This document shows positions 48,200 to 62,300 of a DNA stretch of 64,000 nucleotides, in pieces. The translations under genes and the position numbers were made by a program. The stretch is taken from contig JAKCOZ010000020.1 in NCBI GenBank assembly GCA_022605955.1, positions 8,297,001 through 8,361,000 of the forward strand, read 5' to 3'. This DNA is from Rallus limicola. Taxonomy: Eukaryota > Chordata > Aves > Gruiformes > Rallidae. Numbering within the stretch: the first letter of the stretch is position 1; every line of letters begins with the position of its first letter. A model generated the notes under the pieces. The model ran no database searches and was not told where the DNA came from. It saw only the letters and a list, made by a program, of their open reading frames with translations.

Positions 48200-48450
48200 T
48201 GAGGTTCTACATTAGATACTAGGGGGAAGGTTTTTACAGAGAGAGTGGTGAGGTGCTGGAACAGGCTGCCCAGAGAGGTGGTGGATGCCCCATCCCAGGA
48301 GGTTTTCAAGGCCAGGTTGGATGGGGCCCTGGGCAAACTTGTGTAGATCCAGACCTGGAGGTTGGTGGCCCTGCCTGTGGCAGGGGGTGGAACTCTGTGA
48401 TCCTTGGGGTCGCTGCCGACCCAGACCATGCTGTGATTCTATGATTCTCT
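48200..48450 (+). mobile_element. CR1 3' end, about 250 bp
   Basis: Sense orientation: GAGGTTCTACATTAGATACT, GTGGTGAGGTGCTGGAACAG, GCTGCCCAGAGAGGTGGTGG, GGCCAGGTTGGATGGGGCCC, then a tail of CTGTGATTCTATGATTCTCT. This is the standard avian CR1 order from late ORF2 to the terminal repeat. It differs in subfamily from the copy at 11345 (TCGCTGCCGACCCAGACCAT before the tail). Confidence 0.95.
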
Positions 48451-51400
48451 GATAAAGTGTTCTCCCTGATTATGATTTTCAGCTTTGGATCTTCCACAGG
48501 TGGCAGGAAAGGTAAATAGTTAGGAAAATCTGATACATGCTCACTGGCTTCAGTTCACTGTGCTATCAGGTGTGCAGCCCCACAGAGACAAATGGGCTGC
48601 CAAGCAAAAATGGATGAAAAGCACTGGGTAGGATTGATAGGTATAAATACTCTGCATCAGCTGTATCATCAAAACTTGAACCTCTGGAGGTAGTATGTGT
48701 TCAGAAGCATCAGTAAGAGCAATTCAAGAACAGAAGTAGGGAAAAAAATTATCCACCATAAACTGCAATGGGAAGTAGAGTTACAGTAGGTTTGAGCAGA
48801 TGGATGAACCTGATGCTTCACCTGGGAGAAAGGAACCATGGTCAACGACCCAAATGGCAGTGCTAGTTTAAGGTTAGAACAAGCAGGCAGATGTCTATGA
48901 TAAAAAAGTTGGAAGGACCACAAAACTCATTTAAAATTACCTACCTACCAACTGAGAACTAGAACATCTGTCCTTGAAAACAGGCTAAAGCCAAATCAGA
49001 AGTCTGTTAGAGAGAGCTCTCGCACAAGCACTATTTCCAGAGCTCCAGAGAGGCTGGTTCCACCTTATTTCATGGGAAGTGTTCTGGATGCTGAGTCAGC
49101 ACTGCCACTTCTGGTAGCCCTGGGTTTTCTGTGGATGGTTCCTGTGGGCTGAGCAGGACTTGTTTATCTGCTGCAGCCCAGCCCAGCATGGCAGGATTGT
49201 AGGCAACATGAAAAATAAACAGGGGATTCTAGCAGCATTATGTCACTCAGACAGGCCCAAACGCTATAGAGTCACTGCCAAATTAGGTCACTTAAACAAA
49301 TAGTTTGAATGGGTTTAAGAGACAGCTAGACATTTTTATGAGGAGAAAGGAGATTTGCAGATGTAAAGACAAAGCCAGGAGGTGCGTTTGAGATAAACTT
49401 AAAGGGCCAGGCTCATTGGGCCAAGTGGCCGTTTCCTGCCTTGCATTTCTTTGCTTCCTCACATCTATTTACAGGCAATGGTCCAGTGCATAGCCAGTGC
49501 TCTAAGATATGCCTGTTGCAGAGCACAGAGGGATCCCTATCAAGACAAACACTTCTCATGGAAGAGATGGCTGAAAATGGTCAGTAGGACAGTCCAGATT
49601 CAGCCAAGGTTGCTCCTCAGATTAGATTTGACTATCTCACGGAGCATTTAAGAATTCCTCACTTACTGCACTAGAGCAAACAGGGACAAGGTAGCAGGTA
49701 GGAACAAGTCACCAAACTAGTGAGACCCTGGAGGAATCATTCCTCCTGAGAGGAATGAACCTGAGACCCACCTGGCACTAGGAGAGACAGCATTTCCTGG
49801 TGGGGTCAAGGAAGAAAATATGGCACTAGATGCTTGGGACTGTGTAGCTCCATCAGGGCCATCACAGGGTATGGTATTATCACAGATAATGGTGTTATCC
49901 TTTAATTTATGAAGTATTCTAACATTATGAAACAAAATGGGTAATCAGACATCAAGTGTGGAGCTTCCAAAGGCCTTACCTGTGAAATATTATAGAAAAC
50001 TAGGTCACAGCAGGGATGAAGTGATATTCTTGCTGTATACATTTAATAAAAGGAGAGAAGGAAATTGCTTGCAGAATTCAATTTCTTGGGACAGATTCTG
50101 GATCTCCTTGGCATCTAGCCTTGCTCATCTCACTAGAAGTCAGAAATGTAAGATTGTTAAGCCTCTGAGACCTGTCTCCTTCTCATTCCTCTTCACTTTC
50201 TGGATTCCCTCAGAAGCACCTACTGGCCAGAGGCAATGAACTCTCACAAATCATACCTTTTCCATAAGATTTGCAGCCCACTTTCATGACAAATTCTAGG
50301 CAATTCTAGACTTTCTAGACAATTTCTCCTCCAAACATAATTTCTTAAACACCCCTTTCCCAGACATAATAACAATCAGAGCACTTTGCATCAAAACACA
50401 GAAATAAAGAACTCCCTTACAACATTGTTTGAGCCTTACACCCCTGCAATGTCTTCTCAGGTAATTACATCAGCATGATGTTTAAAGCTGGCATACCACA
50501 GGGATGTCTCAATTTGCTTTTCATTGCTGCTGCCCTCTATGTCTGGCAGAGCCATCCAGGCCCAGCCCAGTCTGAAACCTCCCAGGTCTTCAGTTTCTTC
50601 TTCTTTTTGTCTAGTGGGAGCATTTTTGTTCTTATTCCTGACCAACAGGTCTTCCATGGTGAAAAGTGAAGAGAAATGATGGAGTATGATGCCATGGACA
50701 ATAAAGGATTCACTTGTGCTTTATTTATGTCATTGTCTAGTGACTTTTTATCATAGGTCTTCATAGCTTTGGAACAAGGAACTATGACTTTGTATTTTGA
50801 TAGAGAATCATCTGCACATCAATAAAACTCTTAAATACAGATTTTTTTTAGTAAAGCCAGAGTGTTTCCTATTCACTTGAGCTGCAGAGATACAAGAACA
50901 GTATCAGTCATGTTGCTAATACTCTCCCTTGTCAAGGACATACCTAGGAAATACCATGATGGGCCAGTGTCAGTGTCAGCTTCCCTGCTGGCCCAACCAA
51001 AGGAGAAGGAACCAAACCTGCCTTTGAGTTTGGGGGGAAGAGAGAGGGAGGAAGGTGGTTTACTTTCCATCTTCTCACAACTATTGTCCACTGTGTAGGA
51101 GTTGAAGCAGAAGTCTCAAGAGGTTCTTTCATGTCAAGAGCAGAGGGACAGCATGAAAATAATGGACACTCCCGGCAGAATCTGTTTCCAAAGGGATTTC
51201 TGGCATAACCTTGCAGGCATAGGCAGAATTTTTCAGAAATATTTCAGAATTTTATGTCTCTCATTCTCCAGATCTCTTGTGGATTGACCCATCAGTAGTT
51301 TGCTTTGTGTGAAAATTCAAAGCCCTTTTCACCAGTGAGCTGACCCAGCTAGATGGTTGGTCTGTACAGACCCTGTTACAGGTTCTGTTGTCTATTTTTA

Positions 51401-52091
51401 AGAAAAATTGATTCTTTTAATCTTTAAAATAATGAAAAATTTGTCTCATGTCAGAGTGGAGGTCACATCTTGGAACAGTTCCTCCAGCTCCAACAGAAAA
51501 GGACACATGCCCACACAGGCAAAACACTCAGATGAAAACAATTCATTATATAGCGTCCATGAACTTTCTAACTTTAAGCTCCTTTATCTTCTGAGCATGT
51601 GTCTCCAAGGCAACCACTAAACTAGCACAGGTTTTCTAGCATGCTGCTTTTCACATAATCTATCTCCTTTTCCAGAGCCTAAACACCTCCAAACTATTTA
51701 AAGAAAAGAGAGAGTAAGGAAAAAGTGTGCTGTGTTTTTAGCAAACAAGCAGTACTGACCTAGATGATAGTGCTAAGATATGCTAAAATTCACTAATCAC
51801 TTGGAGATGGTAAATTGTTTATTGATACAGAGCCAAAGGCTGGAAATAATTGAAATAAAACCTAAATGTATCTGACTCATCCCCTTTCTCTGTGTCTCCT
51901 ACCAATACCTCAAGATGAAGTTTGTTGGCCTGGGTTTTTTTGTTCATGTTCTCTTGAAAAAAAGAAATGTGTTTAGAAACAAAAAGAGGAAGGAGAGAGC
52001 TGCCCAGCCTTTTCTGGGTGAACAGCAGAGTTTAGTTCATCTTGGTCAGAGCTCAGGGCATGGGTGGATTTAACTGAAATCATAAATATGT
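48451..52091. other. Non-coding stretch, no gene seen
   Basis: Short frames only (up to 100 codons). The part at 50291-50325 has three near-identical words around TTCTAG within 35 bp, a trivial local duplication. Nothing recognisable as a gene or element. Confidence 0.55.
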
Positions 52092-52155
52092 TAGAATCAC
52101 AGAATCACAGAACGACTAGGTTGGAAAAGACCTTTAAAATCATCAAATCCAACTG
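52092..52155 (-). mobile_element. CR1 3'-terminal fragment, antisense
   Basis: AGAATCACAGAATCACAGAA, then GGTTGGAAAAGACCTTTAAA, then ATCATCAAATCCAACTG: two tail repeats and the last 50 bp of an avian CR1 in reverse. About 64 bp. Confidence 0.93.
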
Positions 52156-55100
52156 AAACTTATACAGAACTGGTATCACAGAAGTTTGAAAGTATGGCAG
52201 CCCTACTACCCTTTTCTATTGTCAGCTTTATTACCCTTATCTCAACTCAGAGCTGATCTTTATCCCCTCTTCCTAATTGAGGCTGTAGATAAAGCATCAT
52301 ATATTTACTCCTGTGCTCAATCGGTTCCTTTAAGGCAAAGGTTCAGCAGTCTGGTAGCTTAAAGACAGTTCAATGCTGAAGGGTGCTCAGGAGTTCTGTG
52401 TGCTCCTTGTCTAATGAAGGCCATGACAGCATATTTAGTCTTCTTCCAGAACAGTCCTGTAGGATGAAAGTTGTCTGTGCTACATCTGTTCTGCTGTCCA
52501 TGAGACAAACCTAACACACCCTGCATTCTGCAGCACTGTGCACTGCAAAAGGAAATCTGGGGAAACCTGACCTTTAGTTTTGAGAGTGACATGTTAATTA
52601 TTCCCAATGTACAAAGACAAGATCAGGTTTGAAATGCAGTTCACTTTGTAAGGGATATTCACTCCTTTCCAAGTTACAGTTCTACAAGTTCATTCCATTA
52701 GGGATAAAATATGAAAAAAATGCAGTGAGGAATTTTTGAACAGTGAATATAGGGAAGAAAATGATGGTCTTGTTCTGATACTCCCTAAGAACAACCAAAA
52801 AAAAAAACCCACTACCAAATTAGACTATGGGTAATAGAACTAGGAAACCAGACTTGCTTCAGATTTGTGGTTTTGTCCTCTCACTCTCACACAAATGCAC
52901 CGTGATACCTGCAGCTCTGCCCGTGTCCTCCATGAGCCTCGACGGGACAAGCAGCAGCATGTGCTGCGCTCAGCCTGGGAGACTGCACGTGGCTGCCAGG
53001 CGCTGTGCCACAGCCAAGTCCTGCCTGCTTCTCCTTCATGGGGCAGTGCTTGAGTCTCTGACCTCCAATCCCTACTCCACAGAAGCCAAGGAAGCTCGGT
53101 TATCTTTGTGTCACTCACCCTGGGTTTAGAATTTTGCATCTGATGAAACAGAATAGAAAATCAGGTTCTAATGCCAGCTGATAATCATATTAATTAAATG
53201 TTCAAAGTTCATCCTTAATGAGTATTGTTAATTAGAGAAGCTGTGTTTAAGAAAGCCCTGCTTTGGAGTCGGTACACAAGGAAAGCGGTTAGGGCAGTGG
53301 CAGTGTGTTAGGCCAAATGGATTGTCCAGGCACAGGCACCATGTCTCCCTTGCATGCTGAGCAGCACCTCCCACTGCTACAGAAGTGCAGGTGTTTGTAA
53401 CGTAGGGAAGATGTTGTATGTTGTGATCACTAAACTAGGATTATATTATAAAGCTGGGATGTGACTAGTCATGTTTCTTTTCATCATAAAGAGAATGAAA
53501 AGGCACTTAAAACAAGAGAAAAGCTTAATCTAGGCATAGTGGTTATAAACTTTATGTACTGTAACTGGCTATTTAGCCTCTGCAACCTTATCTATCTGGA
53601 GACCAGTTCACATAGTGTCCATGAAATGCAGGTCTCAGGCAAATGGTTGGTTTGGTGTCTGTGCAGACGCTCAGATGTACATAAAACATCATGAGACACA
53701 CAAAGGCATGGAGAGCAGAAGTGAATTTGTAGAGAAAAGGACAGATCTGACAGGATGGGGGTGATAGGACCCCTTGTAAGCATCATTTCCTTTCATAAGA
53801 ATAGGGACCCTTTTTATTACACTTAACCACAAATATTCCATAATGATGGAGTCCAGAGGAGTATGATAGGGAGGTAAAGGCACTCATTGGAATTTTCATT
53901 TTTCATTCTCCCATATGTTCTTCATTGGGCCTTTTCAACCATCACAAATCCTCCTTTGTAGATCCAATGAAGCTGAGGCAGCCATTAGCTGAAATCCAAA
54001 GAGGATTTTTTATTACAGAGACTGGGTTTTGTTCCCTGCAGAAGTGATGGTTGATTATCTACAACTCTTGTTCACGTTTCAGTAATGTGAACAACTGACA
54101 CAAAATCCCCTTTTTCGCTTGACTTTGCGAGCTACCGTGTGCTGCTGCTGCTGTCTTCACTGGGTAACACCCCCTAGGAATAAGTTACTGGTGTTACTGG
54201 GAAAGATGTCAAAAGGGGGAACATACTGCAAACTGGCATCAGCTTTAGGGGTAATCTACAACTGCTTCTGCTGCCAAGCTGGGTGCAAAGACACCCTTAC
54301 AGAAAGGGACTGCAGCAACTGAAGCCACATAGGCCCCATGGTTGGTTGTGCCTGTATAGAAGAATCTGTAGCCAGATGTAGATGTGGGCCAAGAGGCTGG
54401 TGGGATTTTTGTCATATGCTGATAGTCCACTCATCTCTGCTCTTTGCTGTCATTAGGACTGGGTTTTGCTCTATGTGGGGCAGGTGATTTTGTGATCTGA
54501 AAAGATCTATATTCAGCCCAGATTTGTTCTACAGACACTGGGTTAGCTGGAACACAGGAGGCAGATTCCTTCCAGTTACCAGCAAGCCTCTCATGGGGGA
54601 ATAACATTTAATGGGCTGATATTTTAGGTGGCCACTTCTCTGATCAGTGACTGGGAGCCACTGGCAGCAGCTTTTGCAGCAGTGAAAACATCAGCACTGT
54701 GTGCAAAGAAGCATGTCAGAAACTCCAGCCAGCTGAGCCTGACCAGCATTTAAAACAGATCCCTTTACAAATGGGAAGAAGTCATAAAATCTGCTGTGAA
54801 ACTTTAGTCATAGCTTCAGCTGTTAGTGACTTTAATGGCAAAAGTGCCTTGTCTTCATTACAGGAGCCCTTTACCCCATTGTATAATTCTCTGGGGGACG
54901 GGGGGCAGATTGATCCCACAGTAGCACTTCAACTAGTAGCAGAGCAATAAAAAAGGGGGAAGGAATAAGAAAAAAATCCCTTGTGCTAAACAGCAGCCAC
55001 TCTGCTTCTGGCTTTCAGCACAGGCAGGTGCTTATGGGGTTTTCAAATCCCCTTTATGGGAGCACTGCAGTAATGCTCCTCTCAGGATGTGCAGAGCCCT

Positions 55101-55556
55101 CAGCCAAAGGAGGACCTGCCTCTACCTGTAGAGAGAAAAATAATTCCTACTCTTCAGTGACAAGCCAAAATTCTTCACAAGTATGCACTAGGAATTAAAG
55201 GCCCAGCCCTATTAAGAGCAATAAATTTGTACCAGGGATGTTCTTGGCCCAACAACGAGAGTAAACTGACACTTTCTGGCACTGTAGCCTCCTGCCAAAG
55301 GGTGGGAAGAAGTAACCCAGGTAATAGTAAAGTGATCTCAGAGGGGGGTTTTCTGCAGCCTGGCTTTCAGAATGAATGCCAAATTCTAGCCTTGCGTGAG
55401 TCTTCCCAAAGTTTCTTGGAGCTAAAATACTGTGCTTCACTTATTACAAGCTGATCAGAAGTGTTTTGTGATCCAACATCAACACCCTCAGAAAGGAAGA
55501 GACAGAAGGAGGGAGTAAAGAGCTGGAAGGGAGACAGAGCAGCCACTAACAGGCCT
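52156..55556. other. Non-coding stretch, no gene seen
   Basis: Opposing frames of about 100 codons at 52827-53139 without domains. The part at 53186-53235 is AT-rich with two TTAATTA-type words. No other structure. Confidence 0.5.
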
Positions 55557-55623
55557 GCACACAGCACACAGCACACAGCGCACAGCACACAGCACACAGC
55601 ACACAGCACACAGCACACAGCAC
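55557..55623. repeat. 7-bp CACACAG minisatellite, about 9.6 copies
   Basis: A head-to-tail GCACACA array with one A-to-G change (GCGCACA, 55578-55584). Because 7 is not a multiple of 3, each frame cycles every 21 bp; the minus strand reads a repeating CAVCCVL heptapeptide, which is an artefact of the repeat. Confidence 0.97.
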
Positions 55624-58600
55624 TGCACCGGCTGTGGGAAGAGCCCTTCCATCACCTACTGGGCACTGATCCTGTCTGAACCTATAAAGACAGAGTGTCA
55701 AGCTTGCAGGCTGGGGGACAGGTCCAATCCAGCTGGTGTATTTATACAACATTAAGATCTTCCAAGTGGCACCTGGGAGATATGCCCTGGCCACAGCTGC
55801 TTGGAAAAATAGAGGCACCTACTAGTAATGTGGGACACTGAGCTCTTTCCTCATCTCCTTGTGCAATGAGAAATGTCTCCACAGCACTGCACGTGCCTCA
55901 TATTAATCTCCTGGTGTTTTGAGAAGGAACTGTTCAAATATTTTGCTGGGAGCAGTTTTGCGGGTGTGAAAACATGCAGCTTGAGGAAGGTGGCAGGGTG
56001 CTGAAGGCTGAGTGATGGACCAGCCTGCTGACAAGGGACTGGAGGAGGACTGACACGTCCTGCAGCCTGCAACCTGCATGGGGCTGGCAGGCAGAACAGG
56101 GGACTGCACACTGGCATCCTGCTTTTGAGTAGGGGTAAGGGAAGAGGCATTTCTCCAGCCCAAGCCTGAAGATCCTGGTTCTACCCCAAGAGCTTTGCAG
56201 TTCCAGGTTACTGCAAAGGGGCCTTTGCCTCTGCAAAGGAGACAGTTGGAAGGGGTGGAGAGAAACTTTGAGTCTAGGACAGCTCCCTCTGCCCCAGCTT
56301 GTGCCTAGCACTGTCAGCACCCATCCCAAGGGGACATGCAGGGGGCTCAGAGCCAGGTGCTAGGTGTACCTCAAGGAGGAGACCAGCTCCCACCCTACTG
56401 AGTAGTGAGAATGGGTGAGCTCCCTGAGGAGGAAGCACACCTATTCACACCACTCAGGGTGGGAGCAAAAATGCTGCTGCTCCTCAGTGTCAGCCAGAGT
56501 GATGACTGCCAGGTGACCCTGAATCCTGCCATTGAGGTTGATGTTTCTAGCATCTCCTTTGAGGGCACCACAGAGTTGGTGGCTTTCTTCTCTCTTCCTT
56601 TTTTCTGTCTGGGGCCAGGTGTAGGTTCAGGTTCTCCCAGCCATTCCTAGTGGGTTCTTTTGCTCAGAGGTGAGAGCACTACAAACCCTTTCCATGCACG
56701 GAAAATCATTTAATGGCTCATGAAAAAACAGAATTTTAATGAGATAAAGGTGCTGTGTGAAAATCCCATGGACAGGAGCCAGCAGATCTCAGGGAATAGA
56801 GATACTCTTCTATTTCTCTGCCTGCCCATGTGTTTGCTTTTAAAATTATTTATAAACAAGTTCCTGAATTGATGGAACTGCTTTTAATGGCTAGCACTTA
56901 ACACTAGGGACTGGTACCAAGACCCTAAATAATATCAATCTCCTGTGCAGGTTCCTTTCAAAGGGAGCTGCTTGTGTTGGTTTGGGCAGTTCAGACTCAT
57001 GTACAGAACAGGGACAAATTGAGCATGGGAAAGTTGGGGCTCTGTGCAGAGGAGGGCAGTTAAAGCACAGCAGCCTTGCTTTGCTCGAGCAGGGCCTACT
57101 CTGTGCCTATAAACAGTGTTGTGTGTCTTGCAGTGTTGTTGCCTGACCCAAATGGATCAGATTTGAGACCCATATTTAGTTTTTCCCCACTCTAGTGGCA
57201 TGAGCACTGCTGCACAAGCTTCAGAGTGGGGTCAATGAGAAAAAAACCCTTCCAAGCTTTCATGTATATCTGTGACATCTTCATGATGAATTCAGTTCAG
57301 TGACTTTCCTTTTGCCCTGGGAGAAGGAGAAAAAGCCCTTTAGGATCTTCCCAGATGAGTTTGATAGCCAAAGATCTGGATCTTCTCCTGTGGATCTCAG
57401 AGCAAACCTACCTGGGAAACATGATGATAGTCCAATCTACAGGGCTGATGCCCTCAGTCTCCCCACACTTTGACCCTCATCCCTTTGTGTAAAAGGCAAA
57501 GCCATGGTATCAGTTACACCCTGGGATAAGTTAGTCAGGAAGCAGCTGCTGTGAGGGTACCTCACTGGGGTTTGGCATTCAGTGGGTGTGCAACGCTCTC
57601 CCACACCCTTGGAGATGCCGTGTACTACAGGAAGAACAGTAAACGAAGATTATATGAAGTGTGGTATCACCCCACAGTCCTCCACCTGCAGCCATCTCTG
57701 TGGCCTCCTAGGACTCCCACAGGATGCTGCCTGGGGTCTGTTCCACATGGCTTATCTGCCACATGCCAAAACTTAGCACTTTGCCACTGACACCTGTTTT
57801 CTGACCAACAAGTACCTAACACTGTTAGTACACACTGGGGTTTATGTCACCTCCAGATTTTCTTGATGGTGTCAAATGTATTGAATTTGTCATCCACCAT
57901 TTGTGGAGCAGACAGAAGTGAAGGGAGGAATCCACAACTCACTTCCCAGGCACAGAAAGCTCTGCCACAGGAGCAGCAGGAATGAAAGCATTCCTGATCC
58001 TGCCATAGTGCTCACCAGCCTCTGGTCAGCTCTCCCTTGCAGGTGCAGAAGCTGCCACCTTTCCCAGGAGATCAGCACCATCCATCTTTCTCCAAAGGCT
58101 GTGCAAGGCACTGGTGTGCTGTGCATAGATTTGTGCTCCTCTTCCAGGATGGACATGTCCTGTTCTGGCTCCACAAGAGGAAACTATCTGACCAAGAGAT
58201 CACATCTCACACAGTGGGGCTGAGACCAGGACACCCTGGGAGGTTCTTTGTTAAAATGTTCGCTTTCCTTGGTCACAAATAACTTGATGCATGGGAGAGA
58301 GCAGAGGAGGTGGTGTGACCATATCTGTCAGCCTCCATTCTTCTGTCCCAATTGGGACCCAAATCTTCACTGCTTTGTGTGACTTCCTTCTCCTTTTTTG
58401 TTTGCTTTGCTGGTGTGACTTTGCCTTCTGTCTAAGCAAATATCACAGGGAAATCTCTTGTAAACAGGGGGACATGACATTTTTACAACCTGACTTCAAG
58501 ATGCATGCTTAGTTATTTGCTTTGGAGTCCACAGAGAAGCTAGTCAAATGGTGTATTGCTCCAGCCTTCACCCCTGGAGGGAGCCACGTTCTGTATGGGG

Positions 58601-59254
58601 TGTGCAGGCTCAGCACTGGTCTTACCTTGGCCCAGACCCTTCACTTTTCCAGTCAGGGCAGGGCAGAGGAATCACACTGAGCTCTCCACGCTGTGTTCCT
58701 AGAAGCCATGCAGCTCTGTGTGTGGGCAAACCAGCTTGGCTGCCTTTGCTCCCTGCTGCAGTTTTCCCACCCAGATGGATTCCTCATTCTGGTTGCAGAG
58801 CCCTTGTGTGGATGAGTCTCTGATGCCATGTAGCCCTTCACGGGCATCCTGTTACTCGACTGGGATAGCAGCCTAATTTATCAAGTAGAAAATATGTCTG
58901 GCAACCTGGACTCCTAGTTTCTTTCCCTGGCCAGTCAACAGGTGACAAGTTACTGCTGTCACAACACTTCTTTCTGGGAAGCACTGTGGGGCTGTAATGA
59001 AAAATTATGCTTGTGAGATGTGGTTGCTCAAATACTTCCAGCTCAGATAATGTTGCCCAGACAAGCACCAGCCTTGTGGGTCCTCTGGGAACACATTTGC
59101 AGGAGAGGTTGTTTCTACCAGCCAGAGCACTGGACTGGACTTCCCTGTTTCTCACTCATCCTGTATCTGCTCCATCATGGGATTCAGTAATTAAATAATA
59201 TTTCAGAGGCTTCAAAACCAGATGCTTTCCTAGTCTGAATAATGATAGAGAGGT
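55624..59254. other. Non-coding stretch, no gene seen
   Basis: The largest frame is 131 codons on the minus strand (55934-56329), overlapping two other minus frames, without domains. No CR1 or LTR. The part at about 57450-57600 has a faint MIR-like phrase that I did not call. Confidence 0.5.
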
Positions 59255-59375
59255 TAGTGAAGAGCAGTGATTAACACACTGAACCAGGAGTGCTGAACCA
59301 ACAAGCTGCTGTGTGACCTTAAACATCTTTCCACTGCTCTGTGCCCTGGCAGTCTCCCTTATTCCCATCTTCCAT
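59255..59375 (+). mobile_element. MIR-type SINE fragment
   Basis: GCTGCTGTGTGACCTTAAAC, ATCTTTCCACTGCTCTGTGC, then CAGTCTCCCTTATTCCCATC follows the sense MIR core (GCTGTGTGACCTTGGGCAAG, then CCTCTCTGTGCCTCAGTTTC). Reasonable order, moderate divergence. Confidence 0.55.
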
Positions 59376-62300
59376 GCTGAGGAGTGAACTAGTTCCCAGG
59401 AGGAGGCTGTGTAATCCTAATGTAGTGACATTTAGACTTTCAATGGGGTGTCAAAGTCTGAGCCGAAGCAAGGAATTTTTTAGTGTTATTGATGCTATTT
59501 ATTAGGTTTGTAACCATCCACAGCAGCACTGGTTGTTTCTAGACTGCATATAGGACAAATAAACACCCATGGCTCTGCTTCAGGGCCTGCCAACCCAGCC
59601 CCTACAGTGCCTTCAAAACCCAAGTACCTTCAGCAGAGATTGCTGGAGGAGAAACCATTCCTTTGTCACCAATGTCATAACTCAGCACAGTTGATTAATT
59701 GCTTCCTGAGTCCCTCTCTCCAGTTCCACAGTGTTATCGTAGGCTGGTTGTAGTGTGCACTCTCTAGCAGGGTGACTTAAACCAGGACCTGTTCCTGTCA
59801 TCTACGTCAAGAGGAATGAGATCAGGTTTTATTGGAAACAGCATGTGGACAGTCTGAGCAAAAGCAGCATTATGAGCAGGGCTCTGCTGCTGCCAGCAGC
59901 GAGGACGAGGCACACAGCCACGTGTGACACTCACAGGACACAGCTTCAGAGCCAGGCCAGAGCAGGGCACAGACTGGGATTACATGATGCTCACCCTCAT
60001 GAGTCAGTGGAGAAGAGAGAACTAACTGCAGAGTGGAACAAACATTTCACCTTCATGTTCCTTTAGTGGAAAATGGACTTTTTTCTCCTCTACCTGGAAA
60101 TCCCCAGAGGCAACATTTGGGTTTTTTTAAACCATCAAAATTACCCTTAAAAAGTATCTTCCACTCTCCCATCACTGAAAATAATTTAAAAAAAAAGTAA
60201 AAGATTTTAAAAAAGCAGAAAAGTATTTTTTCTAGGGCAGCAAATCAACTTCCTAACAACTTCTAAACAAGGTTATAAAGCCATATATTTCTTCACAGGA
60301 CAGAATACATAATACATAATGCACCCCTGTGCAATAGCACCAGTGGCTCTTTATGTGAGGGGGTGATATTCAGTGCAAATGAAAGTAGAAAGCTCATCTC
60401 CAGCAGGAGAGCTGACAGCTTCCTGATACATATTGATCTCACTCTCACTAGGGTTTGTCTTTATATTTCTATTCCCAGAGCAGACAGGTTTTCCTGACTG
60501 AGGTGGAATGTGTATTTCTTTGTCCCACTGCCCTAGGGATTTTCATTTTGGCAAGGAAAGCAAAAAAGATGCCAGCAGACAAGAGAGGGTCTAAAAACAC
60601 CTCTGGTAGATTTGAAGGGATGAGCAGCATAGTTAGCAAAGTTAAATGGTTTTATATGACAAGGTTGTCTGCAATTGCAAAGGACTAGACTCAACACGTA
60701 GACAATCCTTCCAGGCCTGGTTGCCAACTTGGGCATGTCATTTGGGCTCGGCTGTAAATGCAGCCTGGAGAACCCCTCTCCACCCTGGTGTCTGCTACCA
60801 ACCTGCTTGGACAAGTCACTTCCTTGCTCAAAGATGCTCAAAGAGGAAGTTATATTGGCTTCAGCTGAACTTTCTTTTTATAAACTAGTGTGAGTTGCCG
60901 TGTTGACAGCTCTGTTTCAGCATGTTTCAGTGTGACCTGTATCCCAGGAACATCCACACAAGGACTGAGCCACTTTGACCTCAAGTGTAAAGTTGTATCT
61001 TAGGTTAAAGTGGTGATGGTGGAGACAAACTCTTTGAAGTCAAATCTTCCCCATCCAGATGCCATCCACTGAACTGAGCTGTTGTGTGTAGGGCAACTCC
61101 CACTGAGGCTTTGCCAGGCTTAGGCTTTCTCTGAACAGCTATTTTTAGGGTTGATACTATAAATCCCAGTCTCTCCCTCTTACTGCTGCTTCTTATCTCC
61201 TTAAATCATGCATAGTAGCAGCTGCTTGGCTCTACCTCTGACTTCTCCCTCCAAAGGGAAGGGAAACTATTTTGAAATGTAATCCTTTTCCTCTTTTTCT
61301 GGCGGGGAAAGACCTGACCTGCACAATGTGGGCCACTGAGTAACACCACCTTTCTGATACCTCAAAACTCCTACCCTGCAGTGGGGCTGGGGGAAGGATG
61401 GTGAGTTATGCTGCTCCTGGTAGGTCCCTGCAGAGTGCATTCAAGGCAGGGTTCATCTGGGCACTCAGCCGCCTCCTGCCCTGCACAGCCCTGAGCACAT
61501 AGTTCTGGAAGAAACGTCAGGATACAGCTATTCACCAGCTCTTCACATCTGCTGAAGGCAAGCAGGTTCCTTAGCTGGGGCATGCTGTCCCAACACCTTG
61601 CAGGCTAACTATCTGGCTGCACCACAGGTGGGCACAGAGGATGCTCTCTATGCTGCCCAGCCCTGATTTCCTCACCTCTGCCCCAGTTTCTCCCAGAGGC
61701 TTAGGGAAAGCGCAAGCTCTCAGCACAGGGACTTTCAGACCAGGCTGGAAAGGTCTGGGTTTGATTGCTGTGGTTTGGGGGGTTTCTGGTGTTTTAGAGG
61801 ACTCATAATACACGTCAGAGCTTGGCTTGCTGCACCAAGCCCACTGTATCACTCCGGATGTCAAAGCAGGTGATCAGGTGTTGGACCACTGTGCCTTGTT
61901 CCTTTTGGTGCCAAATTACTTATGATTCATGTGTTGCCATGACATCACTTCCCATTAAAAACCTGGGCTGGTGACCCAGCTTGTCTTCTGCCAAAGTACC
62001 TGGCAAAATGCCTGGCCGCCTGTCTCCCTTTCATCAGTGACCTGTGTGTTGACAGTGCAATTTGCCATCAGACCCTTCCTCACAGTCCAGAGCTTAACTC
62101 AGGGGATAGTGGCTTGCAAAGGTGACTTGTGTGGCTTACAGTGCTTGGTAGCCTGAGAGAAGAAACCATGGCTGGGTGTTTCTCAGAGTGCACTTGGGAA
62201 GGGGTTCTTATACCTCGGGTGGATGCAGAGTTGGCATACAAACTCCAGGGTACAGCTGTGGGTGGGACTATAGCTGAATTTTTGCAGCTCCCTCTGCTAC

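Noticed and set aside
55367..55818. Cys/Val/Leu-repeat peptides on the minus strand
   Set aside because: They are the translation of the 7-bp CACACAG array and not a protein family.
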